64,000 nt of DNA from Siphonodentalium dalli (GCA_032622095.1 CP136061.1:22012991-22076990); one strand, 5' to 3'. Counted from the first letter of the stretch, positions 22,499-34,348 are shown. Program-made: numbers and translations. The notes: a model not told the origin generated them from the sequence alone.

Positions 22499-23722
22499 TA
22501 GGGCCCGGCGAAGGTTCGAGATTCGATTCGATTCGATATACTCCCGATGATTCGATTCGATATCATTCGTTCGATTCGTCTCAAAACGAATCCTAACAAC
22601 ATCAAATATAACGCGCAAAGATCGTGCCATTTTTATCGCAGTCATCGGAAAAAATAGCAGCACTACCTCTACTTAATCCAATGGCAGAGGCAACGTCCTT
22701 TTTGAGCGCGGATCGTTCGATAAGTGTATCAATGGTGGTCCCATATATCCAGAATCTGACTAAGCAGTTGCGACTCAATGACGCCAAAGGCGTGAAAAAG
22801 TTCAGAGAATAACTTCATGCACAACTTCGATCCAGATTTGATCTCACCAAACCCCACCTGCTCGCAGGTTCATACATGGATCCGCGAGTTAAAAGTAATA
22901 CAGAAATATTTAGAACAGGGCTTGACCAACTATGGATTCCATGAAACAGAGCAGTCTACTAGTACGGGCAATGCAGTTAATAAACCGGAAAATCCACCTA
23001 CTCAGAGTTTAGTTGACGCTATGTTTGATGACGTTGAAGCTGCCCACGAGAGGGACAATGTACTGGACCCTGGTGACAATTCATTATATGTATGGCTAAC
23101 CAAGGAAATGGAGGCATACTCGCGTGTTTGGTTATATTAAAACGGGATGACTCTCCACTGGAGTTTTGGAAATCGAACCAGTCGTCATTGCCTTTACTCG
23201 CTACAACTGCGAAGGATATACTCGGTATTCAAGCAACGAATTGTTCGAGTGAGAGAGTAACGGACCAAAGGCATAGTCTCTCCAACTATAACGCGGAAAC
23301 GTTAATCTGGGCCCGCAACAACTCGAACTTACTATTTCCGTCACTGGTACAAACTGCAAAAGCCAATGAAATTAAGAGTGAATAGTTTGGTCGCTTAAAT
23401 ACCAAGTATATACACGATTACATGTACTAACTGCCAAGTTCGCAGCTTTTGCGAGTAAATGACTTGTTGAGTCTCTTACGCTTTCCAAAACCCCAGTGAA
23501 TATTTTTTCCAGGGAGATAATCGCACATGGTGAAAACAAATCAACTAGTTAACGAATATTTTGTAACGTTTATTCATAAAATTGATGTTTATTCACTATA
23601 AATTTGTCCCAGTAATTGAAGTCAGGTTTTCTATTATTCGATTCGAAGATTCGATTCGATATCATTCGGCCGATTCGATTCGAGATTCGATTCGAACTAA
23701 AAGGCCGATTCGCCGGGCCCTA
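22499..23722. mobile_element. hAT transposon with decayed transposase
   Basis: A 1,224-bp element with 14-bp inverted ends TAGGGCCCGGCGAA and an exact 8-bp target duplication ATAAAGAC (22491-22498 and 23723-23730). Both ends carry arrays of a GATTCGATTCGA subterminal motif, typical binding-site clusters for hAT transposases. It lies just downstream of AASS. Confidence 0.93.
22624..23385 (+). pseudogene. hAT transposase C-terminal half, broken
   Basis: The coding remnant lies across several frames. One frame gives PMAEATSFLSADRSISVS, is stopped by TAA at 22810-22812, then continues in the same frame into FDLTKPHLLAGSYMDPRVK. The 3' part, in another frame, contains SPLEFWKSNQSSLPLLATTA, KDILGIQATNCSSERV and ALIW-like segments. 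These are the conserved hATC dimerisation domain (FW..., P.L...A...L.I.A.S..SER). The N-terminal BED finger and first catalytic Asp are absent. One nonsense codon and at least two frame changes mean it cannot make an active enzyme. Confidence 0.85.
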
Positions 23723-23964
23723 ATAAAGACATCATATCATAGCTATTAGGCCAGGGTGGTTTTTTTTTTTCAAATGGCCAACAGTAAATCTTTCTAAATT
23801 GAAAGCTAAACATGTACAATAAATATTGCAATTCTGCATTCCTGTCACATTCACATTAACTCATTTGACTGAAGATACAGTACAGGGAGAGAGTAAACTT
23901 TTTTAAGATTTGAAAGTAAGATACATGTATTACTGTTGAGAAATTTAGTCAGTGCATTGAATTT

Positions 23965-24216
23965 CAAGCCTTGAAATAGTGTCTGTCATTTGCAGAATGA
24001 GGTCCCCAGAGGGTAAATTTAGTGATGCTACCCCGCATAGTGGGCTAGCATCAACAAATTCACCCTTTGGGGACCTCATTCTGCTTACAACTCAGCAGAA
24101 TGAGGTTCCCAGAGGGTGAATTTGGTGATGCTAGCCTGCTATGCGGGGTAGCATCACTAAATTCACCCTCTGGGAACCTCATTCTGCAAATGACAGACAC
24201 ACTATTTCAAGGCTTG
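23965..24216. mobile_element. Fold-A MITE, double-hairpin form
   Basis: A 252-bp copy with complete CAAGCCTTG / CAAGGCTTG ends. The flanks do not match, so the target duplication has been lost or the two ends belong to different events. Confidence 0.85.
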
Positions 24217-24255
24217 TTCAAAACTTTTCCAGGGGATGCCCTTCAAACTGTCTCT

Positions 24256-24513
24256 AACATGGAACGAGTGATACACCAAACCCCCCTCCCAACCAACTAA
24301 CATGGAACGAGTGATACACCAAACCCCCCTCCCAACCAACTAACATGGAACGAGTGATACACCAAACCCCCCTCCCAACCAACTAACATGGAACGAGTGA
24401 TACACCAAACCCCCCTCCCAACCAACTAACATGGAACGAGTGATACACCAAACCCCCCTCCCAACCAACTAACATAGAACGAGTGATACACCAAACCCCC
24501 CTCCCAACCAACT
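24256..24513. repeat. 43-bp minisatellite, 6 copies
   Basis: Six almost identical tandem units with CATGGAACGAGTGATACACC and AAACCCCCCTCCCAACC. Only one substitution (GG to AG) is seen in the last unit, so the expansion is recent. Confidence 0.95.
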
Positions 24514-24783
24514 TGTGGCATAATCAGGATTTGATTTTTTTTATCCTCAAAACTTGTGAATCAACTTTGATTCTTGCAAAAATGGATGGATTTTAAGGCC
24601 TACTAATGTATCATGTATGGGCCAATGTATCATGTTTTAGGTGAAGAAGCTTTGCAGCGTGATATACGATGAGAATATTTCAAGTTTGACATAAATATAA
24701 TATAACTGTAATTATTAATTTCACCATATAAGGTCAGATTGTACAAAATATACTCAATATCAGGCCTGAAAATATCATGCTAG

Positions 24784-25017
24784 ATATTTGTAGAATGAGG
24801 TCCCCAATTGGTCGGCCAATTTGGGGATATAGAGAAACTAAACTAAAAAAAAGAAAACGAAACTTTCTAAAAAACTTGTTAATGTGATAATAAAGAAACT
24901 TTCCAGAGAAGGTGAGGCTAAAACAGAATGAGGTCCCTGGGAGGTGAATTTAGTGATGCTAGCCTGCTGGGCAGGGTAGCGTAACTAAATTCACCCTCTG
25001 GGGACCTCATTCTGCAA
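24784..25017. mobile_element. Fold-A MITE, long form, eroded
   Basis: TAGAATGAGGTCCCC at the left, the GATATAGAGAAACTAAAC linker, and a right hairpin AGGTGAATTTAGTGATGC. The outer ends are degraded. Confidence 0.65.
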
Positions 25018-27000
25018 AAAAAAGTTTAGCACCGTATTTTCAGGCCTATTCATTATAGATAAGAGGGCCAGTTATATCACTGGGGTCCAGCAATTTTTTT
25101 TTAATATTTTTATTTTAATATCTATTACAAGAGGGGTGATAGGTGGATTTTTGAGGAAATAACACCAAGTTTGGGGACAAAAGCTTCAAAAACAACTTTT
25201 TCAAATGATCAATTCTGTTGACAACTCTATGCCTTCCTCAGACTTTATTCTTCAAAACTAACATCCATAAAATATGATAATGCGAAAACAAGATTGAGAA
25301 AATCCTATCACAAATTCAAAACCTGATCGATTTTTTTCAAGAGTGTTCAAAATTTCAATATCCCTGTCCAGTCGAATTTAATAAAATTCTCATCAAATAA
25401 CACATATTTTCCTAAAAAATTGGGCTACCCAACCGAGAATCGTAATAATGCTCAATTGAATAAAAATGAATGAAACCTGAATATTTTCTTTCATTAGAGT
25501 GATCCAAACATATAGTTGTTCTTGGTAAGTTGCACTCGGTATATTTATGCAGTTTATTCGAGTATACTAACATGTGGCTGTGTTAATAACACATGGCCAT
25601 GTTAAGTTTTCAAGAAATGATGTTTCTTTTGGGTCCAGAAATAGAAAGTTGCTGGACAAGTACATTGGCATTTTTAAAAAATCTATCAGGTTTTGAATTT
25701 GAGATTATATTTTTTCTAACTTCTTTTGCTTTATTATGGATGTTAGTGATTGAAAAATTGTGTTTTTGAAGACTTTCCCCCCCCCCCCCCCATGTTATTT
25801 CCTCGAAAATCCACCTGTGACCCTTCTTTTAAAGTTATGTGAAACACTAAGGTAGGGTGATCAAATAGAAATGTAGAATAAACTTGCTCAAAATAGTTAT
25901 TTTTACAATTACTATCGCAAAATTGACAACACACGTCATTCTTATATATTAATTGCATGACTCTCAATGGCAAAAGAGTTTTTGTTTGTTTATCGCTGAT
26001 AGTTGCATCCCGAATCGAGAAATAAATATTTACAATTGAGCATAGTTCAGATGATGTTTATATGGAGTGATATGGTCGATTTACTTGAGATTTTCGGCGA
26101 TATTAGTAGAATGTTTCATTCTTCCAGTTGGCATAGTGCCTGCATACTAACTTATCAGTTGCACTCACCCGAACAATTCCATAATATGTCTTTAATATAT
26201 AATAAAAATAAGAAGAAAAAAAGTGCCTGGACCCCTGTGAGTTACTTGCATTTATTTTCGGGGGACTAAAGAAACGGGCTCCGTTCATCACACTTTTGAG
26301 TGCCTTCATGGTGTAATCATCTCCTCCTACAGATTTCATCCCAGAGATTTGAAACTTCAGAATATTGTTGCCCATATATTGAAGATATGCAACATGTATA
26401 TAGATGACGGAAAAATTATTTTTTGACAGAGTTATTAACCCTTTTTGACTTAGAAAATTTCAACATTTTTTATAATTTTCTGTATGAGGGTACCTTCATG
26501 GTGTAATCATCTCCTCCTACCGTTTTGATCGTAGATATTTGAAACTTCAGAGTATTGTTACCCACACATTGGAGATGTGCAACATGTATATAGATCACGG
26601 ATTTTTTTTTTTTTTTACGGAGTTATTTCGACTTTGAAAATTTCAACATTGTTTTTAATTTCTTTAACAAAGCGGCATCGACTTCCCACATTTTTGGGGG
26701 ACTCTGTGGTCGGCTGACCTTTTATCTTATTGGTCACATAGTGTTCACCGTCCATAGAAGTATTCCTCTTTGTTACAAGTTTTGTTATGCATCTGACTCC
26801 AAAAATCTGCACTAAATGACTGTCAGGTGTCTTGCTAGCAACAGTACAACACAGACTACAGGTTACAAGTACGGTAACTGAACCTCGGTGTTATGTTTAG
26901 AATTTCTGTCACATTACCTGTGGAACTTACTCTGATTCACTGCAGCAATTTTATTATTTGACTCTGTTATCACTCACATGTAATCATTTTCAGCCGCTTC
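25018..27000. other. Intergenic DNA between AASS and PRPF18
   Basis: No convincing exon. It contains a short poly-C run near 25780 and, at 26270-26620, two units of the dispersed repeat also seen at 17200-17800 (TTCATGGTGTAATCATCTCC). The remainder is unique AT-rich sequence. Confidence 0.5.
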
Positions 27001-27239
27001 AGATTCTCAAACAAGAATGTCAAATGTCAGCATAGACAATAAGCTGATCGAGGAATGTCAAATTAAAGATATATTTGTAATTCTTAATAATAAAACACTA
27101 GAAAAATTAGAAACAAAATCAAGATTTTCATCAGTTGTTTTCTGAGGAGTTACCAAAAAAATGTGTAAAATTTATCCTGTTTAAACAGTTTAGTATATAA
27201 ATCAAGTTGGTGCAAATATGCTGCTGTTTAGATGTAATT

Positions 27240-27456
27240 GTGTATACGTTGCTGCCGTATATATGTAATTGTGTATACGTTGCTGCCGTATATATGTAAT
27301 TGTGTATACGTTGCTGCCGTATATATGTAATTGTGTATACGTTGCTGCCGTATATATGTAATTGTGTATACGTTGCTGCCGTATATATGTAATTGTGTAT
27401 ACGTTGCTGCCGTATATATGTAATTGTGTATACGTTGCTGCTGTTTAGATGTAATT
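27240..27456. repeat. 31-bp minisatellite, 7 copies
   Basis: Seven tandem units of GTGTATACGTTGCTGCCG plus TATATATGTAATT. Because 31 is not a multiple of three, a minus-strand ORF of 122 codons cycles through all three frames of the unit, none containing a stop. Confidence 0.92.
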
Positions 27457-27491
27457 GAGGATATTTTGATGAAGCTTTAACCTTTGGGTTA

Positions 27492-27660
27492 CTGTACATT
27501 TATGGGGCCATTATACTCAACAGAATATATGCAACAAATGAATGAATTTGAGCCATAGATGAGTACAAAATACACTCATGTGCTTTATGAACGATATAAA
27601 CAACATGGTAATTATAATGAAAATGAGTTAATGATGGATTTAGTATAAAGTCCCCCTTTA
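27492..27660. mobile_element. Fold-C MITE, half copy
   Basis: It matches one arm and the centre of the copy at 29928-30208 (ATGCAACAAATGAATGAATT, ATGGTAATTATAATGAAAA) and ends in GGATTTAGTATAAAG. Confidence 0.65.
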
Positions 27661-27769
27661 ACCTTTGGTAACTGACCGGTAGTGACTTGATTTCCATTTA
27701 TTCATTCTTTTATCCAACACATAAAATAAATTGTTTACTCAAAGTATATATTCTTCAAGTGAATACCTG

Positions 27770-29470
27770 TGTTAACTGACAAATTGAACATTTCCTTGAG
27801 AATTAATTTTGTGAGTGAATATTTATATTTAGACTGTGACAAGCCATGTTTTGATTATTATTCCATGTCAAACTCCACACACTTCCTAATCACCTCAGCC
27901 AGTCATAACTCAACAAAATCCAAATTTGGGTTTTTATGTGAAAATTATTTTTGGTTTTGTGTAATAAAATCCTTTGGTTTGAGGAATGAAGATGGGAATC
28001 CTACCATCTGTGGCCGCCTGACATAACTGTGATAATTCTAATGCTATCCGATTTTGACTAAATGTGGTCCATGGCTTCTATTTACGAATATCTTGAATGG
28101 GTTAAAAACAAGTCCTGCTCAAATTTTATTTAAGGGTTTATTTCTTTCAGAACATTGTGCCCATTTCACGATGTAAGCACAAAAACTCTGTTACCATTAA
28201 CACTCCGTCTGATCACAATCATATTCGTCGTTGTTTATCAATGACTATGTGCAAATAATCTTTCTAACTTTCACCATTGTCTATCATATTTTGTTCATGT
28301 TTGATGCACTCGAATCATGACATCATTCAACTAACATTTCACAATGTAAGCACAAAAACTCCAACTAACATCCAATTTTATGGTTTCTTCTCAATCACAC
28401 ATTACCTTACACCACATCATCTCCGTTTGCCTATCATAATGATTAATTCATACTTTGTTGTGTTCTCTGATACCGTAGCTTTGAGGAGAAACTGATAGAG
28501 CATACATTATGATTTGGCACATATTGAAATCGCTCCAAAGCTTTTGAAATTTGAACAGGACTGGATTTGTGGAATTAGGACTAAATGAGGTGATTACGCA
28601 GTGTGATATCGCAATACTTCGCCAGTTATATTATAGGGATTGATCTCATTGTCCAGTCGATATGCACATCAACAACCAACTTATAAATAATTCTAAATAT
28701 AGGTATCAATTTCATGAAATTACATATTGGTTTACAGCAAAATCTGAGAGATACATTTTCACATTACCATGGCATCAGATGTTTGTTGGTATATACATTG
28801 ACAGTGTTTGAGAGATACACTTCACATTGCTATAGCAACAGATTTGGTTGTTGGTATTTATATTGACAGTGTTTTGATCTGATAAACTTGACTTTATAGC
28901 ATACGAATCTCCTATAGAATTTGTTTAGCGTTTATATGACTAATTATGTTATTTTATAAGTTTTAAGTATTTGTTTGACACGAGCATTGTATACTATTAT
29001 CTGTCTTGATAATGTTGATATTTGAAGAATTATTTTGCAATAAATGTAACACATACGTCCTTGTGGTCCAATCTGGTTTTTCAACAATGAGCCCAAAAGT
29101 CCAAAGCGATTGTGGGTATAAAATGAACTTTTACCTTCAGGGCCAGGAACCAACGTCACTAATATAATATGTAAATGTCACTTCAAGCATTTGGATAGCT
29201 GCTATCTGGAACTAATGCAGTGGTTGAGCTAGATATTTGCTGCAGTAGTTTATTATAATTACAAGTTAAAGGTACTCAATCCGATTAGACGCTCCTAAAT
29301 TACTATTTCTTTGGCTTTGGGGGGTAAAAAATATTTGATTCGAGTCGAGGAACCCACCCATCAAAGCTCAGAGTGATTAGATATCGATTTTTGAAATCTA
29401 TTAATTTTCGGAGATGTGGGCCACAAGTTGGCAAAACCACATGCTCAAAACGGACAAATTGCGGGTGTAA
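27770..29470. other. Intergenic DNA, weak repeats only
   Basis: A few short motifs recur (ATGTAAGCACAAAAACTC near 28170 and 28345; GAGAGATACA...CACATT near 28750 and 28810). I see no gene. Confidence 0.5.
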
Positions 29471-29473
29471 GAT

Positions 29474-29536
29474 GGATAACTCTAAAATCAAGTGGTTATT
29501 ATTGTTAACAGTACCCACTTGATTTTAGAGTTATCC
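29474..29536. repeat. Hairpin, 22-bp arms
   Basis: GGATAACTCTAAAATCAAG and its complement surround a 19-nt loop. The same arm sequence occurs singly near 49485, so this is a dispersed repeat in inverted pair. Confidence 0.75.
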
Positions 29537-29927
29537 ACATTCAACTCTTTTGTTTTGGTTTTTTGTTCTATAGTTATTCATCTTTGTTTATATGAAAATG
29601 CTGATTTTTGGGTCCATATGCCCACACTAGGCGGTATGCCACAAGGGGGTATGTACCGGACGACAGTCCATCTCTTGTTGCGCTCTGGAGACAATATTCA
29701 GTGGTCAAGAATCTATTGAATGCTATGGATAGCAATGGAGTTGAGGGGTTCTTGTGGTTGAAAGATGAAACTGTCGCCAACACACCTGTGATGATATCGA
29801 TACTATTGCATGGATAAATGGACTACATTTGTCAGATTTCCTAGCAAAATGGTAAATTGGGGAAATGTCTATTGTGATGATTAAGTAAAGAGAAAGCAAT
29901 TGTGTAAAGTTTTAAGAGCTTCATGTT

Positions 29928-30208
29928 AAAGGGTACTATACACTAAATCTGGCCATTTTATGGGGACAATCTCCTTTTATAATCAGAATATGAAACAAAT
30001 GAATGAATTTGAGCAATGGATTAGTACAAAATATACTCATGTGCTCTATGGACGATGTAAACAACAATGAAATTATAATGCAAATGAGTTTATGGCTCAA
30101 GTCATTATAATTACCATGTCGTTTACATCGTTCATAGAGCACATGAGTGTATTTTGCACTAATCCATGGCTCAAATTCATTCATTTGTTGCATATATTCT
30201 GTTGAATA
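29928..30208. mobile_element. Fold-C MITE, most complete copy
   Basis: An imperfect palindrome of about 280 bp. Left side: GGGTACTATACACTAAATC, then CATTTTATGGGGACAATC. The centre is at about 30085. The right arm returns CATTCATTTGTTGCATATA. The outer right end, seen in the copies at 960-990 and 34296-34348, is missing. The family end looks like GGGTACTATACAC. Confidence 0.7.
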
Positions 30209-30679
30209 CAAGACAGTCAATGACTGTGGGGTCGCTCACCAGACTGCAAAGACTGATAAGACTGGGACTCTGGAGACCACAACAGTCAGAAAATTTCATA
30301 ATCACTTTAAAAGAAGTAGATCTAAACAGGATATGTGGCTAGAGAGGCTTCATGTATGTAGATCAGTGAATATCCACCTTGAAATTACCAACTGTACACT
30401 ACTGATCACCCCCTTCCTCCAGCTCAACAAGTCCCCTCGCGACCGGGCTCCCAAGTCTTAGGTTGGAATTTCACAACCGACATCTCAAACTTTATCAATT
30501 GTTGGAAATTTCCAATCTCACAAGCCCTTTTTATAAAACCATTTAGACATGTTTGAAGCCCAATTATCCATGGACCCAAAACATCATACATGTATGTCAG
30601 TAGTCAGGTAGTTCCAAGGTAGATGTTTTAATGAATTTGGTATTTCAATGATTTTATTAGAAACAAAAGTGTTAACTCC

Positions 30680-31400
30680 CCATAGCCCCGTCATTCCTTA
30701 ACAGGTTTACCTCATGTTAACAAATCTGAATCTCAGTCACTAAAGGATCCTCCATACTATATGTAAGCTAAATAGTCCAACCTCTCTTGAGAAGACATTT
30801 TAAGAATTACTATTGAGACATACAGTTATGTCCCTGGTCCCACCCTATTTAACCTGAATAAATTTGAATGCCAGACACAAAAGAACCCTTCATACTAAAT
30901 ATCAGTAAAATAGACATGATGGTCCTTGTGAAGGAAGCATATTAAGAGGGAAACTGTCCTTCGCATGGCCCCTATTTGACCAGGTGACCCCATTTAAAAA
31001 AATCTGAATTTGAGTCAAACAAGAACATTCCATGCTAAATAAGCCAACTAGTTCTTGGCTCTTGCAAACATATTTTAAGAATTACTATGTGGTGAAATAG
31101 TTATGTTTCCGGCTCTGCCCTTATTCGACTTTGTGATCCCATTTTCACAAATATGTCACCCAAAGTAATTTCATACCAAATATAAGCAAAATAGCCAATT
31201 TGATTCTTGCATAGAAGACCTATCATGAATTACTATGGAGAGAAAGAGTAATGTAGCTGACCTTGCACCTACTTGACCTGGTGACCCTGATTGAACAAAT
31301 CTAAATCACACATCACAAAAGGAGCCTCAATATTAAATATGAGCTAAATAGAGCTGGTGGTTCTTTCAAAGAACACTTTTCAAGTTTGCCAAATATGTTC
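30680..31400. repeat. Diverged tandem repeat of about 110-120 bp, five units
   Basis: Degenerate units contain GTGACC..ATTT, AACAAATCTGAAT, CATACTAAATAT and TTAAGAATTACTATGGAGAG-like segments. The same units reappear at 33920-34280. They resemble a repeat type I associate with mollusc genomes, which is recall rather than a search. Confidence 0.65.
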
Positions 31401-31699
31401 TAGTGAAATGGTGGATGTGAGAGGGTTAAATGTCATGTTGAAAGATTTGAACAATACATATGATAGATTGTTTTTTTGTAATTGGGAATTAATTACCTCT
31501 AGCAGATCTCCAGGGAATGTTTATAAAAATGTCAGATTTCACTTGACATGTATAGGCATACCCCGCATACAGTTAGAGCCAAAGTAAATGCTTCTTAATA
31601 ATGATTCTCTGTCAAGAATTTGAGTAAATACATGTATTATTTTTGGGACCAGGGTGGCAGAAGCAGTGAACTTGAGTAAAGGGCCAGGGGGGGTGTACA

Positions 31700-31722
31700 A
31701 TATATATATATATATATATATG
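31700..31722. repeat. (TA)n microsatellite
   Basis: An uninterrupted AT dinucleotide run. Confidence 0.9.
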
Positions 31723-32137
31723 TTCCATTTCCAGCTAAATCCTCGGCATTCAATTGGTTAACGCTCGCGCAACATATCCCATGTTTACGGCTTTCGCGCG
31801 TGCAAAGGTTCTTATGTTGGCGGGTGACGTCATCTAATTTGCATAGAGCAAGAGGCTCCATCTGGGGGAATAACGTTACCGGCACGTAAACGTGTAAGAC
31901 CGTGTTGCAAATAATTTGTTTGACAATTCAGATAACAATTGACGGCGATCGATCTGATTATAGAAATGAATGTTTTTTCTTATACTAAGCGGTCCCTAAC
32001 TTTAATGGATTAATCCAAATTGTAGTGTTCATCGTTTGTCAAGTTGGGTGGTTCTACTCACTCTTGGGGGGTGTTAGTATTCGCACCTGTTGTATAGGTG
32101 ATGTAAACAAATTACGTCGTCTGCATTTAGTAACAAA

Positions 32138-33391
32138 ATGAAGCGCTTCGCCGATCATTCGATGGATGAAATAATTTCCAAACGTGCGAATAATATTCCT
32201 AAAAATACACAGAGTTCAAATGCGGTAGCTGCCAGAACACTAAGGGAGTATTTGCAAGAAAAAAAGCAGGACACTAATTTCGAAACGTTTGATGCTGTAA
32301 AGTTGAATGAGCACTTGTGTCATTTTTACATGGACGCTCGCTCGAAAAAGGGGGAGATGTATAAGGCAAGCACGTTTGAAAACATAAGACATGCTTTGAA
32401 TAGATATTTAAAGTCGCCACCACAGATGAAAAAAATCGACATCATTACCAATGCTGAATTTGCTGAAGCTAATGAGTGTTTCAAAACGGCCATGTCTGAA
32501 ATAAAGCTTCACGGGAAAGGGGATATCACACACCATGACCAAATTGAAGATGATGATTTGAAACAAATATATAACAGCCTGTATTTATCACCGAGAACAC
32601 CATACGGGTTATTCAATCGAGTGCAAATGAACATCAGATTATACTTTTGTCGTCGTGCAAACGAAAACATGGAACTCATGACCAAAGATTCATTTTCCAT
32701 ACACCAATATCCTGATGGCAGAAAATATGTCCTTAAAAAAAAGGACGAATTGACAAAAAATCACCGAGGTGGCGACAAAGAGACTTTTTCTGGTCACATG
32801 CCCGCAGACTTAGATGAAAATGACAACTGTCCAGTAAAAACATTTGAAACTTACCTCAGGAAATTAAATCCGGCATGTGGACGTCTCTGGCAGTATCCTA
32901 AAGACAGTTTCGAGGATTATCCTGGTGAAATATGGTACCAAAATAAGCCAGTAGGGCGTGATAAACTCCGTCTTTTCATGCCAAACCTGAGCGAAAAAAT
33001 CCTCATATCCAAACGTTACACCAATCACAGTATCCGTGTTACAGGAGTTACAATTCTGTGCAGGGTAAATTTCAGCCCATCACAAATTATGGCTGTAACC
33101 GGGCATAAGTCAGTCTCGTCCCTCTCTGTGTATCAACGAGTTTCTGACAGGGAGAAAATGGCGATGGGTGAGGCCATCGGTGGTAGTGTTTCACGTGACT
33201 CACTTGTGCCATACAATCCGCCCGTAAATCCGAGATCTGCGTGTCCGCCTCATGATGACATGAACATTCCTCAAGTTCGACCAGTAATGTCGGGAACCCA
33301 AATAACCCGCAAATACAGCAAAAATGTTCAACAACAACACAACAAATTGAAAAATTTGCAGGAAATGGCGGTGGTGTTTTGGACAAAGTAG
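32138..33391 (+). CDS. Crypton-type tyrosine recombinase
   Basis: A single-exon ORF of 417 codons resembling the tyrosine recombinases of Crypton DNA transposons and their tamed animal relatives (DUF3504 proteins such as KIAA1958). The N-terminal half (to about 130) is the SAM-like DNA-binding part. The catalytic half shows MNIRLYFCRRANENM (Arg about 172-173), a Lys-rich YVLKKKDELTKNHRGG, then H297-S-I-R300, GH at 322-323 and Tyr332 in SLSVYQRVS, giving the R, K, H-x2-R, H, Y set. The reading frame is clean to about residue 380. The annotated stop at 33389-33391 looks wrong: a different frame stays open from about 33290 and encodes a typical tail (see next entry). It sits alone in the AASS-PRPF18 interval. 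Whether it is a live transposon gene or a host gene cannot be told from this window. Confidence 0.87.
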   Translation: MKRFADHSMDEIISKRANNIPKNTQSSNAVAARTLREYLQEKKQDTNFETFDAVKLNEHLCHFYMDARSKKGEMYKASTFENIRHALNRYLKSPPQMKKIDIITNAEFAEANECFKTAMSEIKLHGKGDITHHDQIEDDDLKQIYNSLYLSPRTPYGLFNRVQMNIRLYFCRRANENMELMTKDSFSIHQYPDGRKYVLKKKDELTKNHRGGDKETFSGHMPADLDENDNCPVKTFETYLRKLNPACGRLWQYPKDSFEDYPGEIWYQNKPVGRDKLRLFMPNLSEKILISKRYTNHSIRVTGVTILCRVNFSPSQIMAVTGHKSVSSLSVYQRVSDREKMAMGEAIGGSVSRDSLVPYNPPVNPRSACPPHDDMNIPQVRPVMSGTQITRKYSKNVQQQHNKLKNLQEMAVVFWTK

Positions 33392-33510
33392 GCCTATCCA
33401 TTGAAAACGTCCAAATGTCCCTCGACAGCACTGGACATTACATGGGAGCTCCAATGTTTAGTGGATGTACCATTCACAACATTCACTTCGGCAGTCCTCC
33501 ACATAATTGA
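33270..33510 (+). pseudogene. Frame-shifted C-terminal tail of the Crypton recombinase
   Basis: In a second frame, from after two in-frame TGAs near 33255, the DNA stays open to TGA at 33508-33510. It encodes NNPQIQQKCSTTTQQIEKF, GGGVLDKVGLSIENVQMSL and GAPMFSGCTIHNIHF. The last segment resembles the 'F.(N/G)CT(V/I)(H/x)..I.F' tail seen in many invertebrate DUF3504/Crypton proteins. A single indel between about 33255 and 33290, either real decay or an assembly error, would explain it. Confidence 0.65.
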
Positions 33511-33747
33511 TGAGAAATCAAGAGAAATCCACTAACAAATTGTGCTACGATCATTCAAAACTTCCTGTGATTTTCTTGTTCTATTTATAAAACTACATTA
33601 TTGATTTTTTCGTGACGTCATTCACTGGGGGGCGCAACGGGTTTATAGCGTAAACATGAGAATGCTATAATATGACGCATCGGTTCCAGTATGAAACTGA
33701 TTCTAGCTGTCACCACAAAATTAAAGGGCTGTCAATGGAACATATAC

Positions 33748-33872
33748 GTTATTGTGGTTGATTGACGGTAACATGGTGTGACATTGACGGCTTGGAGCTA
33801 GCGCGACTCGGTTGAACATAGGCTCCAAGCCGTCAATGTCACACCATGTTACCGTCAATCAACCACAATAAC
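33748..33872. repeat. Perfect hairpin, 51-bp arms
   Basis: Arms at 33748-33798 and 33822-33872 are exact complements (GTTATTGTGGTTGATTGACG ... to its reverse), with a 23-nt loop containing GCGCGACTCGG. It belongs to none of the other fold-back families and lies 240 bp after the Crypton tail. Confidence 0.93.
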
Positions 33873-33919
33873 TTATAATAATTGACCATGGAGTTAAATA
33901 AAAAACAAACAAAAATTTA

Positions 33920-34280
33920 ATATTTTTTGGAGTTATGTCCCTGGCCCCGCCCACATTTGACCCCGTGACCTCATTTAAACAAATCTGAACCCCAGTCACC
34001 CAAGGATCCTTCATACCAAATATGAACCCATTTGGCCTGATGGTATTTGAGAAGATGTTTAAAAGAATTACTATGGAGGGAAAGAGTTATGGCCCTGGCT
34101 TTGCAACTATTTGACCCAGTGACCTCATTTGAACAAATCTGAATGAGAGTCACCTAGGGAACATCCACACCAAATATGAACCCATTCGGTCTTATGGTTC
34201 CAGAGGAGAAGATGTTTAAAGAATTGTTGACGGATGGACGGACGAGGAGTGATGACTATAGCTCCATCGGAGACTTCGTC
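33920..34280. repeat. Diverged tandem units with AGGTGAGCTAA tail
   Basis: Two to three units of the repeat also present at 30680-31400 (GTGACCTCATTT.AACAAATC, TACCAAATATGAACCCAT). It ends with a GACGGATGGACGGACG-like stretch and CTCAGGTGAGCTAATAAAAG. That tail resembles sequences common in bivalves and gastropods (recall). Confidence 0.65.
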
Positions 34281-34295
34281 TCAGGTGAGCTAATA

Positions 34296-34348
34296 AAAGG
34301 AGATGGTCCCATAAATGGCCGGATTTAGGGTAATGTCCCCCTTTAAGA
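34296..34348. mobile_element. Fold-C MITE, outer end fragment
   Basis: It matches the outer arm AGGAGATGGTCCCATAAATG of other copies. Confidence 0.6.

Noticed and set aside
30147-30461. 104-codon ORF in the AASS-PRPF18 interval
   Set aside because: It starts inside a Fold-C MITE, has no domain and no splice context.
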